This document shows, in pieces, positions 10,075 to 19,365 of a stretch of 64,000 bases of DNA. Both the position numbers and the translations under genes were made by a program. The notes under the pieces are model-generated. The model searched no databases. It was not told where the DNA came from and worked only from the letters and a program-made list of their open reading frames with translations. Numbering within the stretch: the first letter of the stretch is position 1; every line of letters starts with the position of its first letter. Origin of the DNA: Halomonas sp. PR-M31 (lineage in GTDB: Bacteria; Pseudomonadota; Gammaproteobacteria; Pseudomonadales; Halomonadaceae); NCBI RefSeq assembly GCF_001039575.1, contig NZ_JIBT01000030.1, positions 1 to 64,000 on the forward strand, given 5' to 3'.

Positions 10075-11949
10075 TCACTGCGGATAAAACCGCTTGAGCG
10101 CCTGAATGGCCTTGAAGACAACCGGCGAGATCGCTTTCTCCTGAGGCGCCATCTGATGATCCACCACCTCCCAGCCGCCGGCGCCATCGATCACCGTGAT
10201 GCGATCCTTTTCGATGACAGCAAGATCGAGATAGCTGCTGGCTGCCACCCAGTCATGGTCAAGGGACGGATCGAGCAGGTCATCACCATGACTGTAATCG
10301 CTCGCGGGATTGGTGCAACCCAGCACATGACGCATCAGTGTCGGCGCCAGATCCAGATGGCTGGTAGTGCCGGCGTGCTCGCCGGCAGAGATGCCCGGCC
10401 CGTGAAGGATCATCGGCACCTGGGTCTGGGGCGGGGCAAAGTGACTGTTGTGCCCCCAGTAGTTCCGGCCGAAGTCATTGAAGGACTGGCCATGATCGCT
10501 GGTCACGACCAGAACGGTGTTCTCCCATTCGCCGCTCTCCTTGAGTCTTTCGATGACCTTGGCAATCAGTTGATCATCGAAATAGGCGGCGTTGCGATGC
10601 AGATTGCGAATCAATGCAGGGTCCGTTTCGGGACCGAGCGTCAGATAATCCATTGAGTCGGCGGATGGCTCGAAAGGGCGCTTCATGTCTGCCGGTACCG
10701 CGTAACCGTGGGGCGCATCATAGAACAACAGGCTGAACCAAGGAGTCTTGTCGTTTTCGCGTTCTGCCTGCCACTCGAGCCACTCCTGGGTCATGTTGCG
10801 ATCCCGATCGACGGATGTATCCCCTGGGGCCGCCGGGCGCAGCTTGGGAATCGAGGCGAAGACCGAACGGTCGAATCCGACGCTGTTCAAGCTGGCGGCA
10901 CTGAAGATGCTCATCTCGTAGCCATGTTTCTGGAGCTGGGTGATCAATAGCGGCGGGGTCTGGGTATCCTGCAACATTTGATAATAGTTGCCGGTCAATC
11001 CATAGAACAGGCTCATGATGCCGTTACGAGTGGCGTTGCCACCGCTGAAATGATTTCTAAAGCGTAGGCCCTCATTTTTCAGCGCGGCATACATCGCCGG
11101 GGTATTCTCCGGGCCGTATTCATCCTGGCGCCAGGAGTCGAGCACGATGAACAGCAGGTTCGGCTGATCCGAGGGCGATGAGCAACTAAGCGGGTTCTTC
11201 GGCCACTGCAGCGTATCGGCGGTTTGCTTGCCAAGATCGACACGCTGTGCCCGAGCGGCGCGTGGATCAAGCCATCCATGCTCCTCCATGAAGTCCTTGG
11301 CGGTGGCGGGAAACAGCAGAGGGAATATGCCCACCTGCTGGGTGACGCTCTGGCGATAGCGTGCATCGGCAATGACATGAATGAGATGGCTTGCCATCAT
11401 TGCCACCATCAGTACTGCGACTCCTCGCCATAATGGCAGGCGCTGAACGCCAGGAGAGGCAAACAGCCGGGCAGCTAGCCAGGCCTCGGCGAGCAACAGC
11501 GCTAAAGCGATACCGCCAACGACGAGCCAGGTGGAAAGGCTGAAGCTGAAGATGTCGCCGTTCTTGTCGTCAAGAAACAACGAAACCATGAAATTGTTGA
11601 TATGGAAGCGATACTGCGCGTAGACCCCGGTATCGAGCAGGAGCAGCCATAGCCCCGCCGAGGCCAGTAGTGCTGCGGGTAGCCAGAGTATGCGTCGGGG
11701 CAGCACAAGCGCGAGCATGCCGATAGGAAGCCAGGCCAAGAGGGTGAGCAGCGCAAAGTGCCCCGCCCAGGTCAGAATCAGATAGGTGATACCCAGCGCA
11801 TCCTCGGGCACTTCTAGATAGGGCGTATAGCGCAGGGCAATGAGCCAGACCAGCACCAGGTTGATCAGCGCAAAGGCAAGGCTTGCACGCAGGCGCTGTC
11901 GAGCGGGAAAGTAATCAAGTTGAGGCATGAAAGAAGATTTACTCGTCAC
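10075..11949 (-). CDS. LapC/YejM (PbgA)-like inner-membrane sulfatase-fold protein
   Basis: A 624-residue protein with five N-terminal membrane helices, a linker (AHLIHVIADARYRQSVTQQ region), and a periplasmic sulfatase-fold domain (LLFIVLDSWRQDEYGPENTPAM). This is the DUF3413-plus-sulfatase architecture of E. coli YejM/LapC, which senses LPS and controls LpxC turnover through LapB. FSGGNATRNGIMSLFYGLTGNYY aligns with the YejM pseudo-active site. Unlike E. coli YejM, this protein keeps TSDHGQSFND, so it may still bind metal. The GTG at 11949 overlaps the kdkA stop by 4 bp (GTGA); an ATG at 11928 is the alternative start. It could be a real phosphoethanolamine-type transferase instead of a regulator. 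Confidence 0.78.
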   Translation of the reverse strand: MTSKSSFMPQLDYFPARQRLRASLAFALINLVLVWLIALRYTPYLEVPEDALGITYLILTWAGHFALLTLLAWLPIGMLALVLPRRILWLPAALLASAGLWLLLLDTGVYAQYRFHINNFMVSLFLDDKNGDIFSFSLSTWLVVGGIALALLLAEAWLAARLFASPGVQRLPLWRGVAVLMVAMMASHLIHVIADARYRQSVTQQVGIFPLLFPATAKDFMEEHGWLDPRAARAQRVDLGKQTADTLQWPKNPLSCSSPSDQPNLLFIVLDSWRQDEYGPENTPAMYAALKNEGLRFRNHFSGGNATRNGIMSLFYGLTGNYYQMLQDTQTPPLLITQLQKHGYEMSIFSAASLNSVGFDRSVFASIPKLRPAAPGDTSVDRDRNMTQEWLEWQAERENDKTPWFSLLFYDAPHGYAVPADMKRPFEPSADSMDYLTLGPETDPALIRNLHRNAAYFDDQLIAKVIERLKESGEWENTVLVVTSDHGQSFNDFGRNYWGHNSHFAPPQTQVPMILHGPGISAGEHAGTTSHLDLAPTLMRHVLGCTNPASDYSHGDDLLDPSLDHDWVAASSYLDLAVIEKDRITVIDGAGGWEVVDHQMAPQEKAISPVVFKAIQALKRFYPQ

Positions 11950-12698
11950 AATTTATGATAACCCTGCAGTAACGCCTGCCAATGACGTGCAGTGTCCTGG
12001 GGTGAAAATTTCTTCAGCGAACGGGCAAGACGATGCAGATTGGCCTGTTGCCAGCGGCCGGGGCGACGCAGACGGCAGCGATCCAGATCGATCATCCACA
12101 CCTGGCCATCCGGGGTGATGAGCAGGTTGCGGGCATTCAAGTCCACGTGATCGAGGCCGGCTCGATGAAAGCGCCGGATGGTCTCGCCGACTCGCACGAG
12201 CAAGGCATCATCCGCTCGGTCCAGCAGGTCCGCCAGCGCCCGGGCGCCTTCGAGACGCCTTGTGATCAGGGCGGCCTCATAGGTTGCGCCAAGATGATGC
12301 ACCAGGGCAGCGACAGGCTGGGCCACAGGCAATCCTTTCTCTTTCAATAGCGCCGTCAGACGCAATTCGCGAAAGGCACGGGTGCGTTCGAGCCCGAGCC
12401 AGAGATACCGGGAAGCGTTTACTTTTGCCACCAGACCACCACGATGATATTGGCGCAGCACCCATTGCTGGTCGCCAACAATGCTCGAGGCATCGACGAA
12501 CAGGCTGGTGCCGCGCCCCGGTGCTTGACCGACCACCGACCCCCGAGCCTGCCAGAAGTCCTCATTGAACCAGGCGGGGGTCGGCGATACCGCCAAGGGA
12601 TCTGTGGACACGATTTGTGACGTAGCTGTTGCGTCCCATAGAATGCCGGCATCGTATAAGATGAACTCTTTCTCAAACTGGAGTGTCGCCAAGCGCAT
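11946..12698 (-). CDS. kdkA: Kdo kinase (3-deoxy-D-manno-octulosonic acid kinase)
   Basis: A 250-residue WaaP/KdkA-type kinase that phosphorylates Kdo at O-4 in the LPS inner core using ATP. The kinase core is visible: WVLRQYHRGGLVAKV (residues 79-93), the catalytic loop HVDLNARN (184-191) and the Mg-binding DLD (204-206). The ATG at 12696-12698 has AGAGGA eight bases upstream. It heads a leftward LPS operon (kdkA, LapC-like, GT2, GT4). It is divergent from the OpsX-like gene, with which it shares start-codon bases. Kdo kinases usually occur in species that have a single phosphorylated Kdo, such as Haemophilus. Confidence 0.92.
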   Translation of the reverse strand: MRLATLQFEKEFILYDAGILWDATATSQIVSTDPLAVSPTPAWFNEDFWQARGSVVGQAPGRGTSLFVDASSIVGDQQWVLRQYHRGGLVAKVNASRYLWLGLERTRAFRELRLTALLKEKGLPVAQPVAALVHHLGATYEAALITRRLEGARALADLLDRADDALLVRVGETIRRFHRAGLDHVDLNARNLLITPDGQVWMIDLDRCRLRRPGRWQQANLHRLARSLKKFSPQDTARHWQALLQGYHKL

Positions 12699-13803
12699 GA
12701 AGCATCCTCTGCCCGCCCGCCCCGCGCATATCTGCGTGCTGCGACTCTCCGCGCTGGGCGATGTCTGCAATCTGGTTCCTACCGTACGTGCGTTGCAGCG
12801 GCAATGGCCGTCCGCGCGCATAACCTGGGTCCTTGGCAAGGGGGAGCATAGTCTACTTTCTGGCCTGTCCGGGGTCGAGCTTGTCATGTACGACAAGGCC
12901 AGTGGCCTTGCGGGCATGCGAAAACTCTGGCGTGAGCTGTCTGACACCCGCTTCGACGTGCTGCTGCACATGCAGCAGGCGCTGCGTGCCAGCGTGCTCT
13001 CTTTTGGGCTCAAGGCGGATGTACGTATCGGTTATGACAAGGCGCGTTCCAAGGATTGGCAGCGCTGGTTCACCCAGCGTCAGCTGGCACCGCATCCCCG
13101 GGCCCACGTACTCGAATCCTTCATGGACTTCGCCCGCGCCTTGGGGGTCGATCCAGCCAATACTGAACAACTCGAGTGGGATCTGCCGATACCCGAAATC
13201 GCCTACGCCGAGGCGCTGCGCTTGAGCGGCGAGGCCTCTTACGTTCTGATGAGTCCTTGTGCCAATCCGCGTCTGCGCAATTTTCGCAACTGGTCCGCCC
13301 AGGGCTATGCCACGGTCATCGAGCATCTATGGACTCAGCATGGGCTCAAGACCCTGCTCAGCGGCGGCGGCAGTTCCCAGGAGCGGGAAATGAGCGAGCG
13401 CATTCGTGCCCTGACCGTTGCCGAGGCGATCATCGATACCATGGGCAAGACCTCGCTCAAGGGTCTGCTGGCGCTGATCGACAACGCCCGAGCGGTGGTG
13501 GCACCGGATTCCGGACCGGTACACATGGCCAATGCGTTGGGCACCCCCACGGTAGGGCTTTACGCCACCACCAATCCGGAGCGTGCCGCCCCTTATTGCT
13601 GGCAGAATTATGTGGTCAATCGCTATCCTGAAGCGGTATACACCTACATGCACAAGCAGCTCGATGAGATCAATTGGGGCGATCGCGTCCGCCATCCGGA
13701 TGCGATGGCGCTGATCCAGGCAAGCGATGTCATCGAACGCCTCGATGCGCTGCTTGAGGCGCACCCGAGTGCCCCTGCCGTGGAGTCTCATGATGAAATT
13801 TGA
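12697..13803 (+). CDS. opsX: OpsX-like heptosyltransferase I (GT9)
   Basis: A GT9 heptosyltransferase. The N-terminal [19 protein letters not shown] and the segment [14 protein letters not shown] resemble Haemophilus OpsX, the enzyme that adds heptose I to phosphorylated Kdo. The C-terminal donor site is [17 protein letters not shown]. Pairing with kdkA next door supports OpsX rather than classical WaaC. The ATG at 12697 overlaps the divergent kdkA ATG. An in-frame ATG at 12661 would add 12 residues, inside kdkA on the other strand. Neither start has a strong Shine-Dalgarno sequence. The gene ends inside hldE. Confidence 0.82.
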   Translation: MKHPLPARPAHICVLRLSALGDVCNLVPTVRALQRQWPSARITWVLGKGEHSLLSGLSGVELVMYDKASGLAGMRKLWRELSDTRFDVLLHMQQALRASVLSFGLKADVRIGYDKARSKDWQRWFTQRQLAPHPRAHVLESFMDFARALGVDPANTEQLEWDLPIPEIAYAEALRLSGEASYVLMSPCANPRLRNFRNWSAQGYATVIEHLWTQHGLKTLLSGGGSSQEREMSERIRALTVAEAIIDTMGKTSLKGLLALIDNARAVVAPDSGPVHMANALGTPTVGLYATTNPERAAPYCWQNYVVNRYPEAVYTYMHKQLDEINWGDRVRHPDAMALIQASDVIERLDALLEAHPSAPAVESHDEI

Positions 13804-15223
13804 TCTGACCGCTCTGGAACGAGCCCGGGTGCTGGTGGTGGGAGATGTCATGCTCGATCGCTACTGGCATGGCGGTACCTCGCGTATCTCTCCTGAGGCG
13901 CCGGTACCGGTGGTGCGGGTAGGGGAGGCCGAGGATCGTCCTGGCGGTGCCGCCAACGTGGCGCTCAATATCGCGTCCCTGGGTGGTCGTGCATCGCTGG
14001 CAGGGCTGGTGGGAGACGATGACAACGCTGATCTGCTCGCCGCTCGGTTGGAAGATGCCGAAGTAAGCGTTCACTTTCAGCGTAGCCCGGATATACCGAC
14101 GATCACCAAGCTGCGCATCATGAGTCGCAATCAGCAGTTGATTCGTCTCGACTTCGAAGAAGACGTGGCCGGGGTCGATACGAAAGAGCTGCTCAAGCGG
14201 GTCGAGGCTACATTGCTGGAAACGGACCTGGTCATTCTCTCCGACTATGGCAAGGGAACTCTCAACCGCATCGAAGAGCTGATCGCGCTGGTTCGTGAAA
14301 GCGGCAAGCGGGTGCTGGTGGACCCTAAAGGCAGCGACTTCCAGCGCTATCGCGGTGCGAGTGTCATCACCCCCAATTTCGCGGAATTCGAGACCGTGGT
14401 CGGCCCTTGTCGCAGTGATGCTGAACTGGCCAAGAAAGGTGAGCGTCTGCGTCATGAACTGGCCCTCGAGGCGGTACTGATCACCCGCAGTGAAAAGGGC
14501 ATGACCTTGATTCTCAAGGATGCCCCGCCGCTACATCTGCCCACCCACGCCCGGGAAGTTTTTGATGTTACCGGCGCTGGTGATACGGTGATCGGCGTGC
14601 TGGGGCTGGCCCTGGCATCGGGACACGGCTATCCCGAGGCAATGACTCTGGCCAATCTGGCCGCGGGTCTGGTGGTGGCCAAGCCGGGTACCGCGACCCT
14701 TTCGGTAGCGGAGCTCTATACCGCATTGCATGGCGATAAACTGGCGGAATTCGGCCTGATCGAGGAGCCGGTGCTGATCGAGGCAGTCAAGGCCGCCCAG
14801 ATTCGCGGCGAGCGAGTGGTCATGACCAACGGCTGTTTCGATATTCTGCATGCGGGTCACGTGGCTTACCTGGAACAGGCGCGACGGCTCGGCGATCGTT
14901 TGATCGTGGCGGTCAACGATGATGCTTCCATTGCACGGCTCAAGGGCCCACGCCGGCCGATCAACCCGCTCAAGCGTCGTATGCAGGTGCTCAGTGGCCT
15001 GGGCGCGGTGGATTGGGTGGTTGCCTTCAGCGAGGATACCCCGGCGCGGCTGATCGAGGCGCTGCTGCCGGACATCCTGGTCAAGGGCGGCGATTATTTG
15101 CCCGAAGCGATTGCCGGAGGTGAGGCGGTGATCAATAACGGCGGCGAAGTCCGGGTGCTGGATTTCGAAGACGGTGTCTCTACCACGGCGATGATTGAAA
15201 CCATCCTTGACCGCGAGCGCTGA
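13793..15223 (+). CDS. hldE: Bifunctional heptose-7-P kinase / heptose-1-P adenylyltransferase
   Basis: HldE makes ADP-D,D-heptose for the LPS core. The N-terminal ribokinase-like domain (residues 1-~310) has [27 protein letters not shown] and the catalytic motif [11 protein letters not shown]. The C-terminal nucleotidyltransferase domain has [17 protein letters not shown] with the HxGH motif. Length is 476 residues against 477 in E. coli. ATG codons at 13790 and 13793 are adjacent; I chose the second by alignment, and TGGAG lies just upstream of both. It overlaps the opsX end by 11 bp, and waaA starts on the base after its stop. Confidence 0.97.
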   Translation: MKFDLTALERARVLVVGDVMLDRYWHGGTSRISPEAPVPVVRVGEAEDRPGGAANVALNIASLGGRASLAGLVGDDDNADLLAARLEDAEVSVHFQRSPDIPTITKLRIMSRNQQLIRLDFEEDVAGVDTKELLKRVEATLLETDLVILSDYGKGTLNRIEELIALVRESGKRVLVDPKGSDFQRYRGASVITPNFAEFETVVGPCRSDAELAKKGERLRHELALEAVLITRSEKGMTLILKDAPPLHLPTHAREVFDVTGAGDTVIGVLGLALASGHGYPEAMTLANLAAGLVVAKPGTATLSVAELYTALHGDKLAEFGLIEEPVLIEAVKAAQIRGERVVMTNGCFDILHAGHVAYLEQARRLGDRLIVAVNDDASIARLKGPRRPINPLKRRMQVLSGLGAVDWVVAFSEDTPARLIEALLPDILVKGGDYLPEAIAGGEAVINNGGEVRVLDFEDGVSTTAMIETILDRER

Positions 15224-16519
15224 ATGGCGACGCGCGAAGGGTCTACTCCTCAACGCCATCCCTGGGCACGCTGGCTCTACAGCCTGGCGCTTTATCTACT
15301 CTCACCCTTGCTGTGGTGGCGCCTGTGGCGTGAGTGGGTACCCACTAACCTGCGTCGTGAACGGCTGGGGTTAATCAAGGTATCAAGCGAGCGCCCCAGA
15401 CTCTGGCTGCATGCCGCCTCCCTGGGGGAGGTGCAGGCCGCGCGCCCGCTGATCGAATCCCTCCGCGAGCGTTATCCGGACCATCATCTGGTGGTCACCA
15501 CCATGACCGCCACCGGCGCGGAGCGGGTCACATCGCTATTCAAAGGCGAAGTGAGTCATTACTTTCTGCCGCTGGATTTCCCCGGGGCCGCCCGTCGTTT
15601 TATCGCGCGACTGCGGCCTGAGATGGCCATCTTCTTCGAGACAGAGCTATGGCCTAATCTGCTGCACGCTTGTTACCAACAGCGAATTCCATTGGCAGTG
15701 GTCAACGGGCGATTGTCGGCAAAAGCGCTGCAGGGCTATCTGCGAATCAGGGCGCTGATGGCGGATGCCTTGGGCAAGATCGACTGGCTGGCGGCCAAGT
15801 CGGAGCAGGATGCCAAGCGCTTTCAGCGTCTGGGGATGGCCGCATCGAAAACCACCGTCGTTGGTTCTCTCAAGTTCGATATTCCCACGGCAGACGCTGT
15901 TTCTGTTGATAGTAAACACTTACATACCCTATTTGGCTCCCGCCCGATATGGATCGCCGCCTCGACCCATTCAGGTGAAGATGAGCTGATGCTGGTCGCC
16001 CATGCCAGGCTACGGGAAGCTTATCCATCGGCTTTATTGATACTGGTGCCACGCCATCCTCAACGCTTCGAGGATGTCGCAGTCTTATGTCAAAAACAGG
16101 GCCAGCAGTTGGCTAGACGTTCCCGAAACGAGACAGTTCGAAGCGACACCACGGTGTATCTCGGCGATACCATGGGCGAGCTGGCAGTGCTCTACGGCGC
16201 TGCAGATATTGCTTTCGTCGGCGGAAGCCTCGTTCCCATCGGTGGCCACAATCTGTTGGAACCAGCCGCCCAGGGGATTCCGGTACTCAGCGGACCAGAA
16301 CTTGCCAATTTCGAGGACGTCGCCACGGTATTGCGTAGCGCGAACGCGCTGATCGAGGTAGTTGATGCCCAGGCGCTTGGTGATGCGCTGATCATGCTGA
16401 TGGGCAGCCCGGATGAGCGCCAGCGCCAGGGCGACGCCGGACGCGCCATCATCGCGGCCAACGCGGGCGCCTTGCAGCGGACTTTAAAAGGCCTGGATCG
16501 GCTTCTTCCAGGTAAGTGA
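15224..16519 (+). CDS. waaA: 3-deoxy-D-manno-octulosonic acid transferase (Kdo transferase)
   Basis: WaaA attaches Kdo from CMP-Kdo to lipid IVA at the inner membrane. The N-terminal anchor (LYSLALYLLSPLLWWRLW) is followed by LWLHAASLGEVQAARPLI and the conserved FFETELWPNLL. The C-terminal donor domain has AFVGGSLVPIGGHNLLEPAAQGIPVLSGP. Length is 431 residues, as in E. coli. Its ATG follows the hldE stop directly, so opsX-hldE-waaA is one transcription unit. With kdkA nearby I expect a monofunctional enzyme that adds one Kdo, but the sequence alone cannot prove that. Confidence 0.96.
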   Translation: MATREGSTPQRHPWARWLYSLALYLLSPLLWWRLWREWVPTNLRRERLGLIKVSSERPRLWLHAASLGEVQAARPLIESLRERYPDHHLVVTTMTATGAERVTSLFKGEVSHYFLPLDFPGAARRFIARLRPEMAIFFETELWPNLLHACYQQRIPLAVVNGRLSAKALQGYLRIRALMADALGKIDWLAAKSEQDAKRFQRLGMAASKTTVVGSLKFDIPTADAVSVDSKHLHTLFGSRPIWIAASTHSGEDELMLVAHARLREAYPSALLILVPRHPQRFEDVAVLCQKQGQQLARRSRNETVRSDTTVYLGDTMGELAVLYGAADIAFVGGSLVPIGGHNLLEPAAQGIPVLSGPELANFEDVATVLRSANALIEVVDAQALGDALIMLMGSPDERQRQGDAGRAIIAANAGALQRTLKGLDRLLPGK

Positions 16520-16537
16520 GTGTTTACTTTTAACAGC

Positions 16538-17215
16538 CTATATCGGGTACGTCAGGCGCTCCACGCCGCTTTCACTTCCCAGCAGCAGCACGTCCGCTCC
16601 ACGTCGGGCGAACAGGCCATTGGTCACTGTGCCGACGATACTGTCGAGATCGGACTCCACGGCTTGAGGATCTTCGATCAGAAATTCATAGCAGTCGAGG
16701 ATCTGGTTGCCGTTGTCCGTGACAACCCCGTCCCGATAGACCGGTGTGATGCCACGCTTGACCAGTTCCCGGGCGACATAGGAGCGGGCCATGGGAATCA
16801 CCTCGACCGGCAGGGGAAAGCCACCGAGCACCGACACATGCTTCGAAGCGTCGGCGATGCAGATGAAGCGTTCGGCGCAGGCGGCGACGATCTTCTCCCG
16901 GGTCAGGGCAGCGCCTCCCCCCTTGATCATTTCCAGGTGCGGGTTGATCTCGTCCGCGCCATCGACATAAACCGGCACGCTGCCGACATGATTGAGTTCG
17001 AAGACGTCAATACCGTGGCCTTTCAGACGCTCCGCGGTCGCCTGAGAGCTGGCCACTGCACCCTGAAAATCGTGACGTAACTTGGCCAGCAGGTCGATAA
17101 AGTGATTGGCGGTAGAGCCGGTGCCCACGCCGATAACCGTGTCCTTGGCAAGCAGAGGACGAATTTCATCGATGGCCGCAGCGGCCACCGCACGCTTGAG
17201 CGCGTCCTGATTCAT
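16538..17215 (-). CDS. rpiA: Ribose-5-phosphate isomerase A
   Basis: RpiA interconverts ribose-5-phosphate and ribulose-5-phosphate in the pentose phosphate pathway. The segment [17 protein letters not shown] is the substrate-loop signature, and [29 protein letters not shown] contains the catalytic Asp/Glu/Lys region. Length is 225 residues, normal for the family. The gene is convergent with waaA and divergent from ilvA, as in Pseudomonas and many relatives. Confidence 0.97.
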   Translation of the reverse strand: MNQDALKRAVAAAAIDEIRPLLAKDTVIGVGTGSTANHFIDLLAKLRHDFQGAVASSQATAERLKGHGIDVFELNHVGSVPVYVDGADEINPHLEMIKGGGAALTREKIVAACAERFICIADASKHVSVLGGFPLPVEVIPMARSYVARELVKRGITPVYRDGVVTDNGNQILDCYEFLIEDPQAVESDLDSIVGTVTNGLFARRGADVLLLGSESGVERLTYPI

Positions 17216-17347
17216 GAGAAGACTCGTTGGCCGGGGGTAAAAATGCCATTATAGGCGATCCCATCGGCTCGGTAACCGCTACTCTCTCGGCAATCCCCTC
17301 TACGGGAACTTTCGGCCGCTGAATTGCTCGACTTTCAGGACATCAGG

Positions 17348-18862
17348 ATGCTCGAAGATACCGTCAAGAAGATACTCCAGGCTCGCGTCTACGAAGCAGC
17401 GCGAGAGACCCCCATTACCCCCGCCCCGTTTTTATCACGGCGCCTCAACAATCAGGTGCTGATCAAGCGCGAGGATCTTCAGCCGGTATTTTCTTTCAAG
17501 ATTCGCGGCGCCTACAACCGCATGGCGCAGCTGAGCGATGCCCAGAAGGCCAAGGGAGTAATCGCGGCATCCGCGGGCAATCATGCCCAGGGGCTGGCAC
17601 TGGCAGCAAAATTGATGGGTGTGAAAGCGATCATCGTGATGCCGCGTATCACACCCGAGATCAAGGTTCAGGCCGTGCGGGCCCGGGGAGCCAAGGTCGT
17701 GTTGCGGGGTGATGCCTTTAGCGAGGCGCTGACCCACGCCCAGGAGCTGATCGCAGAGCACGGTTATACCTATGTGCCACCCTTCGATGATCCGGATGTG
17801 ATTGCTGGCCAAGGCACCGTGGGCATGGAGATTCTGCGCCAGCATACCGGGCGTCTCGACGCCATCTTCGTGCCGGTGGGTGGCGGTGGCCTGATTGCCG
17901 GGGTCGTGGCCTACGTCAAGTATTTGCGCCCGGAGATCAGGGTCATTGGCGTCGAGGCCGAAGACAGCGCCTGTCTCAAGGCGGCTCTGGAAGCAGGCGA
18001 ACGTGTGACCCTCAAGGAAGTAGGGGTTTTCGCGGAAGGCGTGGCGGTAGCCCAGATCGGCGAGGCGCCCTTCGCTATCCTGCAGGATCTAGTCGATGGC
18101 GTGATTACCGTCAATACCGACGAGATGTGCGCCGCGGTCAAGGACATTTTCGAGGATACCCGGGCGGTGGCGGAAACTTCCGGTGCCTTGTCCCTGGCGG
18201 GTCTCAAGAAGTATGTGCAGCAGAGCGGCGCCGAAGGCGAGACGCTCTTATGCATCAATTCTGGCGCCAACACCAACTTCGATCGCCTGCAGCATATTGC
18301 CGAACGCACCGAACTCGGTGAACAGCGCGAGGCAATCCTGGCGGTGACCATCCCGGAGCGCCCGGGAAGCTTCAAGCGATTCTGCAAGATCATCGGCAAG
18401 CGTATGGTCACCGAGTTCAACTATCGCTATGCCGACGCGGAGCAGGCACATATCTTCGTCGGGGTTCAGGTCAAGCCCGGGGGGGAGGATCGCCAGGAGG
18501 TGATTCGCAAGCTTAAAGAGGCGAATTATCCTGTGGAAGATCTCACCGATAACGAGCTTGCCAAGCTGCATACGCGTCATTTAGGCGGCGGTCGGCCCCG
18601 GGAGCATTTCGACGAACAGGTTTATCGCTTCGAATTTCCCGAGCGTCCCGGGGCGCTGATGAACTTTCTCACCCACCTACCGGCGAACTGGAATATTTCT
18701 TTGTTCCATTATCGCAATCATGGCGCGGCCTATGGACGCGTACTGGTGGGTATGCAGATTCCCAATGGAGATCGAGGCCATGTCGAGAAGCATTTCGACG
18801 AGATCGGCTATCGCTATTGGAAGGAGAGTGACAACGTGGCCTATCGCCTGTTTATGGCATGA
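17348..18862 (+). CDS. ilvA: Threonine ammonia-lyase, biosynthetic (threonine deaminase)
   Basis: This PLP enzyme converts threonine to 2-oxobutyrate and ammonia, the first step of isoleucine synthesis. The PLP lysine lies in VFSFKIRGAYNRM (about residue 58), and the glycine-rich phosphate loop is VPVGGGGLIAGV. Two C-terminal ACT-like regulatory repeats start at ILAVTIPERPGSFKRF and YRFEFPERPGALMNFL; these bind isoleucine and valine in the E. coli enzyme. I chose the ATG at 17348 (504 residues against 514 in E. coli). AGGA lies upstream, and the upstream TTG at 17324 lacks support. Confidence 0.96.
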   Translation: MLEDTVKKILQARVYEAARETPITPAPFLSRRLNNQVLIKREDLQPVFSFKIRGAYNRMAQLSDAQKAKGVIAASAGNHAQGLALAAKLMGVKAIIVMPRITPEIKVQAVRARGAKVVLRGDAFSEALTHAQELIAEHGYTYVPPFDDPDVIAGQGTVGMEILRQHTGRLDAIFVPVGGGGLIAGVVAYVKYLRPEIRVIGVEAEDSACLKAALEAGERVTLKEVGVFAEGVAVAQIGEAPFAILQDLVDGVITVNTDEMCAAVKDIFEDTRAVAETSGALSLAGLKKYVQQSGAEGETLLCINSGANTNFDRLQHIAERTELGEQREAILAVTIPERPGSFKRFCKIIGKRMVTEFNYRYADAEQAHIFVGVQVKPGGEDRQEVIRKLKEANYPVEDLTDNELAKLHTRHLGGGRPREHFDEQVYRFEFPERPGALMNFLTHLPANWNISLFHYRNHGAAYGRVLVGMQIPNGDRGHVEKHFDEIGYRYWKESDNVAYRLFMA

Positions 18863-19040
18863 AAGCCTCTGATGACGTTTTAGGGCTATAACGGATAATT
18901 GACTAGTTTTGAGCGCCTATTCAATCGTTTGTTTCACATTTTTAGACGTATTCTGTGTTCAGAAAGCGAGCAGGCAGCAAGCACCTTCCCAACCTCCTAA
19001 CATGAATGAAGGGTTGCTCACGCCGACAGCTTTCTGCTCC

Positions 19041-19096
19041 AGGTCTACGGTAAAAGAAATATGATTAGCATATTGTCATTCTTTTTCCGTAGACCT
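19041..19096. repeat. Inverted repeat in the ilvA-peptide gap
   Basis: AGGTCTACGG at 19041-19050 is matched by its exact complement CCGTAGACCT at 19087-19096. The arms extend into AT-rich sequence (TAAAAG / CTTTTT). No T-run follows on either strand, so this is not an obvious terminator. It lies about 57 bp upstream of a 31-codon membrane-peptide gene and may be a leader structure or protein site. The rest of 18863-19040 shows no gene. Confidence 0.6.
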
Positions 19097-19152
19097 ATAG
19101 TCGAACCTGCCAAGCAAGGCAGTAGTGTGAAATTTTTTGGAGTTATTATGCC

Positions 19153-19248
19153 ATGAAGCGTAAACCTGATCTGATCATGGCGCTGGTGCTTATCTTTGTA
19201 CTGGGTACTGTAGCGACCGGCTATGCTCAAGCTGTCGTCGGGAGTTGA
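19153..19248 (+). CDS. 31-residue single-helix membrane peptide
   Basis: A tiny open frame encodes MKRKPDLIMALVLIFVLG followed by TVATGYAQAVVGS. It has a short basic N-terminus, one hydrophobic helix of about 18 residues and a short polar tail, so it is probably an inner-membrane peptide with the N-terminus inside. TTGGAG lies ten bases upstream of the ATG. A two-codon frame ATGCCATGA overlaps the start. A strong terminator follows within 60 bp, so it forms its own short transcript. I recall similar MKRKPD-type small proteins in pseudomonads and relatives, with no known function. Confidence 0.65.
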   Translation: MKRKPDLIMALVLIFVLGTVATGYAQAVVGS

Positions 19249-19303
19249 TTGCTAACCGCCCAGCCTCTATCGACGTCGCATCTGCGCGTGATATCCGATT
19301 TCA

Positions 19304-19347
19304 AGACCGGTAGATAGCTTCTTGCTGTCTACCGGTTTTCGTTTTTC
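19304..19347 (+). terminator. Rho-independent terminator
   Basis: ACCGGTAGATAGC pairs with GCTGTCTACCGGT around a short loop and is followed by TTTTCGTTTTT. It closes the transcript of the 31-residue peptide. On the other strand it lies just past the end of fau. Confidence 0.85.
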
Positions 19348-19365
19348 AGGCAGCCTTCAAATTCC

